A stretch of 64,000 bases of DNA from Fredinandcohnia humi (GTDB taxonomy: Bacteria; Bacillota; Bacilli; Bacillales; Bacillaceae_L). The notes under the pieces are model-generated. The model saw only the letters and a list, made by a program, of their open reading frames with translations. It did no database searches and had not been told where the DNA came from. Below are positions 17,545 through 24,476 of the stretch, piece by piece. The DNA is taken from NCBI RefSeq assembly GCF_001439915.1, contig NZ_LMBW01000001.1, positions 249,239 through 313,238 of the forward strand, in the 5' to 3' direction. The first letter of the stretch is position 1; every line of letters starts with the position of its first letter. A program made the position numbers and the translations under genes.

Positions 17545-18405
17545 GTGGATGCAATCATAAATTTAACAATCAATGGACTTGCTACAGGTATGTTGATTTT
17601 CCTGCTTGCAGCGGGGTTAACCTTAATTTTTGGACTTATGGATGTCTTGAATTTCGCTCATGGTGGTTTATTTGCCTGGGGAGCATATGCTGGTGTTTGG
17701 TCTTATGGGCAAACCGGCAGTTTTGTAGTTGGAATCATTACCGCACTTATTATAGGTTTAATTTTGGGCTTACTGATGGAAAAATTCATCGTTACCCCGG
17801 TTTACGGAAATCATATCCAACAAATCCTAATTACACTCGGAGTTATGATCGTCCTTTCCGAAATGCTTAAGGTCGTTTGGGGACCAAACCAGTTAAGTGC
17901 AAAAACCCCTGCCTATTTAAGTGGGAGCTGGGAGTTTGGTGGCGTTATTCTAATCAAATATCGCTTGTTTATCATTTTAGTTGGGTTCTTCGTTTTCTTC
18001 CTTATTTACTACATTCTAAAAAATACAAAGATTGGCTTAATTGTTCGTGCTGGTGTAATAAACAAGGAAATGGTCCAATCACTTGGCATCAATATAAAAA
18101 AGATTTTTATGCTTGTTTTTATGGTGGGTTCTGCAATGGCAGCACTTGGTGGGGTATTACTTGGACCTTATTCCGGGCAAATTTATGCGGAGATGGGAAT
18201 GGAATTTGCGATTCTCGCATTTATTGTTGTTGTCATTGGTGGTATGGGAAGTATTACAGGGTCACTATTTGCAGCGATTTTAGTAGGGCTATCAGGTGCG
18301 TACATGGCATACTATGTCCCTGAATTATCACTAGCCGTGAATATGCTATTAATGGCCGTTGTATTAATTTTTAGACCACAAGGATTATTCGGGGCAAAGG
18401 GGTGA
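17545..18405 (+). CDS. livH: Branched-chain-type ABC transporter permease LivH
   Basis: Integral membrane permease of 286 residues with about eight hydrophobic segments. Family blocks are the start INLTINGLATGMLIFLLAAG, LIFGLMDVLNFAHGGLFAWG near residue 30 and VVVIGGMGSITGSLFAAI near 230. GTG 17545 follows GAGGAGGAGA. Downstream livM starts five bases after its stop. It forms the translocation path with LivM. Confidence 0.93.
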   Translation: MDAIINLTINGLATGMLIFLLAAGLTLIFGLMDVLNFAHGGLFAWGAYAGVWSYGQTGSFVVGIITALIIGLILGLLMEKFIVTPVYGNHIQQILITLGVMIVLSEMLKVVWGPNQLSAKTPAYLSGSWEFGGVILIKYRLFIILVGFFVFFLIYYILKNTKIGLIVRAGVINKEMVQSLGINIKKIFMLVFMVGSAMAALGGVLLGPYSGQIYAEMGMEFAILAFIVVVIGGMGSITGSLFAAILVGLSGAYMAYYVPELSLAVNMLLMAVVLIFRPQGLFGAKG

Positions 18406-18409
18406 GGAA

Positions 18410-19417
18410 ATGAAGCTTCTTACTAATTCTTCAAAAGCGAACATCATATACATTGCAGCAGCGGTATTTCTTCTATGCTATCCATTTATTAATGACACTA
18501 GAAGTATATTAATTATATTTACACAAATTTTTATCTTTGCTGTCTTTGCCATGAGCTATGATATTTTACTAGGTTTTACAGGGATTGTTTCTTTCGGGCA
18601 TGCGATGTTTTTTGGAATTGGTGCCTATTCGACAGGTATTCTTTTGAAACGATTTGAACCAACACTAACGGTGTTTATCCTTTCCATTATTGTAGGAATG
18701 ATTCTTGCAGCCATATTAAGTTATCTTGTAGGTCTGCTTTCACTACGGTTAAAGAGTCACTTCTATGCCATGCTGACATTGGCATTTTCGGGCTTGTTCT
18801 TAGTTGCCGCGGAGAAATGGAGGTCATTAACAAGGGGAAATGACGGATTTACCTTCCGTACTCCTGATATATTAAAAGATCGAATGACTCTTTACTTTGT
18901 TACATTGATCCTGATGATTATCGTATTTTTAGTATTAAAAAGATTCACGGAATCCCCTTTGGGAAGGGTTCTCCAGGCCATTCGCGAAAATGAATCCAGA
19001 ACTGAGTCACTTGGCTATAATGTTATCCATTATAAAATCATTGCGAGCATTGTGGCTGGGGTAATCGCAAGTGTTTCTGGCTCGATGTATGTTTTAACAC
19101 TTAGGTTTGTAAATACATCGGTATTTGCCCTTGATGTGACCCTTGATGCTCTTCTTATGACGATTATTGGAGGGGTCGGAACGCTTGTCGGGGCTATCAT
19201 TGGAGCAGGTCTTATCGAATTTGCCCACCACTGGCTAACTGGACTTGCAAAGGTTCACTGGATTTTTGAACGATGGATGATCTTCTTTGGCATTTTATAT
19301 ATAGTAGCCGTTATGTTCTTCCCGATGGGAATCGTTGGAACTATTAAGTCATGGTTTTATAAAAGAAAAGGGACGAATAAAACGGAAACTGCGAAACAAG
19401 AAAAAATAGCTGGCTAA
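18410..19417 (+). CDS. livM: Branched-chain-type ABC transporter permease LivM
   Basis: Second permease, 335 residues with about nine to ten membrane segments. Family blocks: YDILLGFTGIVSFGHAMFFG near residue 50, FTESPLGRVLQAIRENESR near 180 and MTIIGGVGTLVGAIIGAG near 250. The charged C-terminal tail is lysine-rich. ATG 18410 follows AAGGGGTGAGG at the end of livH. Confidence 0.93.
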   Translation: MKLLTNSSKANIIYIAAAVFLLCYPFINDTRSILIIFTQIFIFAVFAMSYDILLGFTGIVSFGHAMFFGIGAYSTGILLKRFEPTLTVFILSIIVGMILAAILSYLVGLLSLRLKSHFYAMLTLAFSGLFLVAAEKWRSLTRGNDGFTFRTPDILKDRMTLYFVTLILMIIVFLVLKRFTESPLGRVLQAIRENESRTESLGYNVIHYKIIASIVAGVIASVSGSMYVLTLRFVNTSVFALDVTLDALLMTIIGGVGTLVGAIIGAGLIEFAHHWLTGLAKVHWIFERWMIFFGILYIVAVMFFPMGIVGTIKSWFYKRKGTNKTETAKQEKIAG

Positions 19418-19429
19418 GGAGAGAGGGCC

Positions 19430-19609
19430 ATGAATGATAATCAAACCATTACTTCATTCGTTGTCCGTTGTGCCCTGGTTGATGTTGAGCACACGACGAT
19501 GAAAAAGCAATGGCGTATTAAGGTAAGCCATGTTCAGGGGGAAGATGAAATTGTTGTGACAGATTTAGATGATGCCGTTCAGTTTATGAAACGTGTGATA
19601 GAGGAGTGA
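19430..19609 (+). CDS. Unidentified 59-residue protein in the SARP-regulated cluster
   Basis: ATG 19430 to TGA 19607-19609, with GGAGAGAGGG just upstream, twelve bases after livM and six bases before the KAS III-like gene. The product starts MNDNQTITSFVVRCALVDVE, has a beta-rich middle (MKKQWRIKVSHVQGEDEIVV) and an acidic helical end. No signal or membrane segment. The tight packing shows it is a real operon member. It could be a small partner of the KAS-like enzyme; no family recognised. Confidence 0.65.
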   Translation: MNDNQTITSFVVRCALVDVEHTTMKKQWRIKVSHVQGEDEIVVTDLDDAVQFMKRVIEE

Positions 19610-19615
19610 ACTACT

Positions 19616-20629
19616 TTGCAATCAGTTGGAATTTTAAGTACGGGGATATACATTCCTAAAGATTTTCTTACTGCTAAAGACATTTCAAGGAGAAGCGGGA
19701 TTCCAAAGGAAATCATTGAAACTAAGCTAGGAATCTTAAAAAAGCCGATTCCTGGCCCCGATGACCATACTTGTGAAATGGGAATTAAAGCAGCAAGAGA
19801 AGCAATCAAAAAGGCAAAAATTGATCCGCAGGACATTGATTTAATCATTTATATTGGTGAAGAACATAAGGAATATCCTTTATGGACAGCAGCAATTAAA
19901 ATGCAACAGGAGCTTGGGGCAACGGGTGCATGGGGATTTGATGTTGCAATGCGCTGTGGTACGACAATAATGGCTTTAAAGGTTGCAAAAGATATGATGA
20001 GGTCAGATGACTCCATAAAAACGGTATTACTAGCGGGTGGCTATCGAAATGTGGATTTTATTGATTACGAGAATCCTAGAACTCGCTTTATGTTTAATTT
20101 AGGTGCCGGTGGCGGTGCGATTCTGATACAAAAAGGGATAACCAAAAATCATATCCTTGAAAGTCAAATGATAACAGATGGTGCATTTTCTGAGGATGTC
20201 GTTGTGGTTGCAGGAGGAACAAAGAACCCGATGACAAAGGAAGCGCTCGATCAAAAATTAAATATGCTCGATGTTCTTGACCCTGAAGGGATGAAACAGC
20301 GGCTAGAAGAAAAGTCGATGCAAAACTTTCTTAAGGTGATTCGAGCAGCGGTAAACAATAGCGGGTATACCGATGCGGACATTGACTACTTAGGTATTCT
20401 CCACATGAAAAAATCAGCTCATGATTATGTACTTAATGAATTAGGACTTTCTCAGGACCAATCCATTTACCTTAATGAATACGGACATATTGGTCAAATC
20501 GATCAAATACTTTCTATGGAATTAGCGGAAAAAGAAGGTAAAATAAAAGAAGGGGATCTAGTTGTTCTAGTAAGCGCAGGTATAGGATATGCGTGGGGTG
20601 CCACTGTAATAAAATGGGGGGATTGTTAA
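19616..20629 (+). CDS. KAS III (FabH)-like thiolase-fold condensing enzyme
   Basis: A 337-residue thiolase-fold protein of the 3-oxoacyl-ACP synthase III type. The nucleophile Cys is at about residue 114 (VAMRCGTTIMAL) and the conserved His at about 263 (LGILHMKKSAHDY). The position of the usual catalytic Asn reads EYGHIGQIDQ (His about 291). FabH has a Gly-Asn pair there, so the chemistry may differ from chain elongation. The start is TTG 19616, with GAGGAG in the end of the preceding gene. It sits in an uptake and acyl-CoA operon, so a catabolic C-C bond forming or cleaving role on a CoA thioester is plausible but inferred. Confidence 0.8.
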   Translation: MQSVGILSTGIYIPKDFLTAKDISRRSGIPKEIIETKLGILKKPIPGPDDHTCEMGIKAAREAIKKAKIDPQDIDLIIYIGEEHKEYPLWTAAIKMQQELGATGAWGFDVAMRCGTTIMALKVAKDMMRSDDSIKTVLLAGGYRNVDFIDYENPRTRFMFNLGAGGGAILIQKGITKNHILESQMITDGAFSEDVVVVAGGTKNPMTKEALDQKLNMLDVLDPEGMKQRLEEKSMQNFLKVIRAAVNNSGYTDADIDYLGILHMKKSAHDYVLNELGLSQDQSIYLNEYGHIGQIDQILSMELAEKEGKIKEGDLVVLVSAGIGYAWGATVIKWGDC

Positions 20630-21540
20630 TGTCAGCAATTGAACTAAAAACTGTCAATCTAGCAAATGGAGAATCATTGGGCTATCGGGAACGTGAGGGT
20701 GGAGAAAAGGTTCTTTTACTTATACATGGTAATATGACTTCATCCAAGCACTGGGATATATTAATTGATAAAATTGATAACGATTACAAAATTATCGCTG
20801 TTGATATGAGAGGATTTGGGATATCGACATATCATTCAAAGATAACATCAATTAAAGATTTTTCGGATGATATTAAGCTGTTTGTCGATCAGCTTGGTCT
20901 TAACGATTTTGCAATTGCAGGATGGTCAACTGGTGGGGTTGTAAGCATGCAATTTGTGGCGGATTATCCAGGTTATTGTAATAAGTTGATATTAGTAGAG
21001 TCTGTCTCAACAAGAGGAATTGCGCTTTATGAGGTTAATTCGGAGGGGAAAGAGGATTATTCAAAGAGACTTAAAACTTATGAGGAGTTCTTAAAGGATC
21101 CACTTAGAATTATTCCGATTCAAAATGCGTATGACACTAGAAATAAAGAAGTATTAAAAGCGATTTGGAATGCTTTAATTTATACTCATAACTTGCCTGA
21201 TGAGAAGCATTATGACGAATATTTAGACGATATGTTAACACAAAGAAATCTAGCTGAAGTCTATTATTCATTAAATAAATTTAATATCAGTGAATATCAT
21301 AACGGCTTAGTTGACGGAAACGGACTTGTGAAAAAGATTAAAATCCCAGTCTTAATTTTACGTGGTGATAAAGACTTGGTGATTACAGATAAAATGACAC
21401 AGGAAATAGTTGAAGACCTAGGTGAAGTAGGAACATTTATCGAATTAGCAGACTGTGGCCATTCCCCATTAATTGATAACTTACCATTATTATTAAAACA
21501 TATGCATGAATTTATTGAACAAAGGGAGCCAACAAAATGA
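20629..21540 (+). CDS. Alpha/beta hydrolase
   Basis: A 303-residue alpha/beta hydrolase fold. Oxyanion block LLIHGNMTSS near residue 42, nucleophile elbow GWSTGG (Ser about 100), acid in LRGDKDLV near 246 and His in DCGHSPL near 276. ATG 20629 overlaps the previous stop (TAATG) and GGGGGGAT is upstream; the end overlaps the SDR start in ATGA. The coupling implies co-synthesis with the KAS-like and SDR enzymes. Substrate unknown; ester, thioester or C-C hydrolysis are all possible. Confidence 0.88.
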   Translation: MSAIELKTVNLANGESLGYREREGGEKVLLLIHGNMTSSKHWDILIDKIDNDYKIIAVDMRGFGISTYHSKITSIKDFSDDIKLFVDQLGLNDFAIAGWSTGGVVSMQFVADYPGYCNKLILVESVSTRGIALYEVNSEGKEDYSKRLKTYEEFLKDPLRIIPIQNAYDTRNKEVLKAIWNALIYTHNLPDEKHYDEYLDDMLTQRNLAEVYYSLNKFNISEYHNGLVDGNGLVKKIKIPVLILRGDKDLVITDKMTQEIVEDLGEVGTFIELADCGHSPLIDNLPLLLKHMHEFIEQREPTK

Positions 21541-22274
21541 GATTAAAAGATAAGGTCACAATTATTACCGGAGCAGCAAAAGGGCTGGGGCTGGAGGCTG
21601 CGATTACATTTGTCCGTGAAGGTGCCAAAGTCGCTCTAACAGACTATGATACTAGCGGTATCAAGAGAGCAAACGAATTAAAAGAACAAGGCGCAGATGT
21701 TGAGTTTTTTCAAGTGGATGTTGCTAACAGGGAAAGCGTAGATCAAATGGTATCCTCCGTCATGGAGCGATTTGGAAAGATTGATATTTTAATAAATAAT
21801 GCGGGGATTACTCGCGATGCGATGCTGACAAAGCTTTCAATAGAGGATTTTCAAAGGGTTATTGACGTAAACTTAACAGGTGTCTTTAATTGCACCCAAG
21901 CAGTCGTCCCACATATGATTGCAAACGGAAAAGGAAAAATCGTCAGTACATCATCTGTAACGGGTGTATATGGGAATGTTGGTCAAACCAATTATGCGGC
22001 ATCAAAGGCAGCGGTAGTCGGAATGACGAAAACGTGGGCTAAAGAACTCGGAAGAAAAGGGATTAATGTCAATGCAGTTGTACCAGGATTTATTGAAACT
22101 GGGATGGTTGCAGCAGTACCTGAAAAAGTCATCAACCAAATGAAACAAATGATTCCTCTCCAGAGACTTGGAAAACCTTCAGATATTGCTAATGCGTATT
22201 TATTTTTATCATCCGATGAATCTGATTATGTGAACGGAACTACCTTACATGTTGATGGTGGAATAATGATGTAA
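21537..22274 (+). CDS. Short-chain dehydrogenase/reductase (FabG-like)
   Basis: Classical SDR of 245 residues. Cofactor motif TGAAKGLG near residue 12, NNAG near 87, Ser in STSSVTGVYG and the YAASK catalytic pair near 150. The C-terminal block LFLSSDESDYVNGTTLHVDG is FabG-type. Asp in LTDYDTSG after the second strand suggests NAD(H) preference. It likely oxidises or reduces a 3-hydroxy/3-oxoacyl intermediate. Last gene of the operon before the terminator at 22280. Confidence 0.9.
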   Translation: MRLKDKVTIITGAAKGLGLEAAITFVREGAKVALTDYDTSGIKRANELKEQGADVEFFQVDVANRESVDQMVSSVMERFGKIDILINNAGITRDAMLTKLSIEDFQRVIDVNLTGVFNCTQAVVPHMIANGKGKIVSTSSVTGVYGNVGQTNYAASKAAVVGMTKTWAKELGRKGINVNAVVPGFIETGMVAAVPEKVINQMKQMIPLQRLGKPSDIANAYLFLSSDESDYVNGTTLHVDGGIMM

Positions 22275-22279
22275 TTCGA

Positions 22280-22312
22280 TTAGGAGCTGATTTTGCAGCT
22301 CCTGATTTTTTT
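22280..22312 (+). terminator. Terminator of the liv/KAS/SDR operon
   Basis: Stem AGGAGCTG (22282-22289) / CAGCTCCT (22295-22302) followed by a seven-T run. Confidence 0.85.
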
Positions 22313-22364
22313 GCCTAAATCTAGATCAATGTTAATAACCAGTCCTTACATACAAATCCGTTCA

Positions 22365-22397
22365 TGTAACTTCCATGTAACTCCTGTCTTCTATAGT
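22365..22397 (+). promoter_or_regulatory. Putative SARP operator and promoter of the acyl-CoA ligase
   Basis: TGTAACT at 22365-22371 and 22376-22382 (11-base period, four-base spacer), then nine bases to TATAGT at 22392-22397. Spacing and heptamer are identical to the site before livK at 14255. Confidence 0.7.
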
Positions 22398-22433
22398 AAG
22401 AATAGAATTAAGATGACGTAAGGAGAGATAGTT

Positions 22434-23936
22434 GTGAGGTGGGAACTGGATTGGATCGCAAATCGGGCTAGACTATCACCTGATTCGATTGCTGTTGTAG
22501 ACGGTGAAACGGGCAGCCGCTTTACCTTTCAAGAATTAAATAAACGAGCAGAAAATATCGCCTCCTTTTTTAATACAATTGGAATCAATAAGGGAGATCG
22601 GATAGCACTACTATCTCCGAATGATATTTGTTATTTCGATTTGCTTTTTGCCTGTGGAAAAATTGGGGCAATCTTTGTACCGCTAAATTGGCGTTTATCA
22701 AGTGAAGAAATAGATTATATCCTTTCAAATTCATCACCAAGGATAATTGCACTATCAAGTAATGTGGAGGGTTTATTGCAGGACAAAACATCGAGGAAAA
22801 TCGTGAAAATTGATTCAGAGGAGTATCAGCGAATTGCGAATGAATCAAGTAGCTCCTATGATCAAGTGGAATATATCCAAGAAAATGACCCATTAGCAAT
22901 AATTTATACAGGTGGAACAACAGGTAAACCAAAGGGAGTGGTCCTTTCCCATCAATCCATGATGTGGAATGGGTTAAATACAATCGTGAGCTGGAATTTG
23001 ACAGCGAAAGATGTGACTTTGACATATATGCCGATGTTCCATACTGGTGGGCTCAATGCCTTATCAATTCCCATTTTAATGATGGGGGGCAAAGTTGTTA
23101 TAGCTAAAAACTTTGAGCCCAATCGAGCGATCCAGATTATCAATCAAGAGGGTTGTACAGTCGTGTTATTAGTTCCAACGATGTATCACATGATGGTTAA
23201 CACTCCATCCTTCAAGAATGTAAATTTTCCAACCATGCATACATTCTTATCAGGTGGAGCACCATGTCCGCTAGAAATTTACCAGTCCTTTGAAGAAAAG
23301 GGATTATCTTTTAAGGAAGGATATGGTCTAACAGAGGCTGGTCCAAACAATTTCTTTATCGATCCCAAGATTTCAAAATTTAGAAGAGGTTCTGTTGGAA
23401 AGGCAATGTTTTATAATGATGTAAAAATTATTGCTTCTGATGGAAAAGAAGCTAAGGTTGGGGAGGTCGGAGAACTTTTAATTCGTGGAAAACATGTTTT
23501 CCATCATTACTGGAATAATCCTGATGCGACAAATCAAGCGTACCGGGATGGATGGCTCCTTACCGGTGACTTAGCAAGATGTGATGAGGAAGGCTATCAC
23601 TATATTGTTGGCCGAAAAAAAGAAATGATCATTACTGGTGGGGAAAATGTCTATCCATTGGAGGTAGAACAATGCATTAGTAAGCATCCAGCAATTAATG
23701 AAGTTGCCGTTATTGGTGTACCTCATCAAAAATGGGGCGAAATGGTAATTGCTATAGTGTCCTTAATGCCAGGCCAACATGTCTCTAAGCAGGAGCTAAA
23801 AGAATACTGTCAAACAAAGATCGGTAAATACAAAGTTCCAAAAGAGGTTATCTATGTAGAAGAAATACCAAAAACACATGTTGGAAAGATCGATAAAAAC
23901 CATTTGCAAAAAACATATGAAAATCTGGTAGGTTAA
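22434..23936 (+). CDS. Acyl-CoA ligase (AMP-forming, ANL superfamily)
   Basis: Activates a carboxylic acid to its CoA thioester through an acyl-AMP. The 500 residues carry the P-loop IIYTGGTTGKPKGVV near residue 157, GYGLTEAGPN near 297, and the C-terminal hinge and Lys motifs LLTGDLARCDEEGYHYIVGR, KKEMIITGGENVYPLEVE and the end IPKTHVGKIDK. It resembles fatty-acid or aromatic-acid ligases; the substrate pocket cannot be read. GTG 22434 follows AAGGAGAGATA. The shared heptamer operator places it in the same regulon as the liv operon. Confidence 0.92.
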   Translation: MRWELDWIANRARLSPDSIAVVDGETGSRFTFQELNKRAENIASFFNTIGINKGDRIALLSPNDICYFDLLFACGKIGAIFVPLNWRLSSEEIDYILSNSSPRIIALSSNVEGLLQDKTSRKIVKIDSEEYQRIANESSSSYDQVEYIQENDPLAIIYTGGTTGKPKGVVLSHQSMMWNGLNTIVSWNLTAKDVTLTYMPMFHTGGLNALSIPILMMGGKVVIAKNFEPNRAIQIINQEGCTVVLLVPTMYHMMVNTPSFKNVNFPTMHTFLSGGAPCPLEIYQSFEEKGLSFKEGYGLTEAGPNNFFIDPKISKFRRGSVGKAMFYNDVKIIASDGKEAKVGEVGELLIRGKHVFHHYWNNPDATNQAYRDGWLLTGDLARCDEEGYHYIVGRKKEMIITGGENVYPLEVEQCISKHPAINEVAVIGVPHQKWGEMVIAIVSLMPGQHVSKQELKEYCQTKIGKYKVPKEVIYVEEIPKTHVGKIDKNHLQKTYENLVG

Positions 23937-24440
23937 AGGTAAAGCAAATCATTAGTGAGCAGGATTCTGATTCGAAGAATTCTGATGCGAGATGTCTAGG
24001 GTGGAAAAAGATTCCAATTAAAGCTAACATGCTAATAGTCGGAATCAAGCATATCCTTTTTGCTGGAAGTCTCCTCTATGTAAATAGGAGAAAACAGCTT
24101 AAAAAAGCAATAATTTATTTATCTTGGCCATAGAACTTGTTTCTATGGCTTTTGTAATTACAACTATAACAGCTCATACAGAAAAGCCCTTACAATGTAA
24201 GGGCTTCTTTAGCGTCCCAAATAGGATTCGTACTACGACCTAAGGACTTTAGGAACATTACTAATCTTTTGGTTTTTATTATTGTTTTGTAATTAACCAC
24301 TCATGCTAGCTAATAGTTTCTTTATAGTAATAGAACTAATAGTTAGTAAGAAAGAAATTAAGATGATAAAAACAAATTATTTTTATAAGAATAAACAACT
24401 AGATGTAAGGGAGATATTAAGATGTGAATTATGTCAATTC
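23937..24440. other. Intergenic region with a terminator and gene remnants
   Basis: No intact gene. A frame around 24008-24133 reads a 41-residue membrane-like tail (from KIPIKANMLIVGIKHILFAG) without start or ribosome site, probably a remnant. The hairpin at 24184 is the only clear signal. Confidence 0.4.
24184..24212. terminator. Strong bidirectional-looking terminator
   Basis: Perfect stem AAGCCCTTAC / GTAAGGGCTT with a three-base loop followed by a T tract. It isolates the acyl-CoA ligase gene from the glycosidase island. Confidence 0.8.
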
Positions 24441-24476
24441 GAATAGACAACTAGATGTAAGGGAGATTTAAAGATG
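24391..24476 (+). repeat. 34-base direct duplication of a translation start region
   Basis: ACAACTAGATGTAAGGGAGA plus a following AAGATG occurs at about 24391-24424 and again at 24443-24476 with a 52-base period. The second copy supplies the ribosome site and ATG of the GH3 gene. In the first copy the ATG is directly followed by TGA. Confidence 0.8.

Noticed and set aside
17496-17870. 124-codon forward frame overlapping livH
   Set aside because: Out of frame with the conserved permease and rich in Cys/Trp typical of a shifted reading of membrane-protein DNA.
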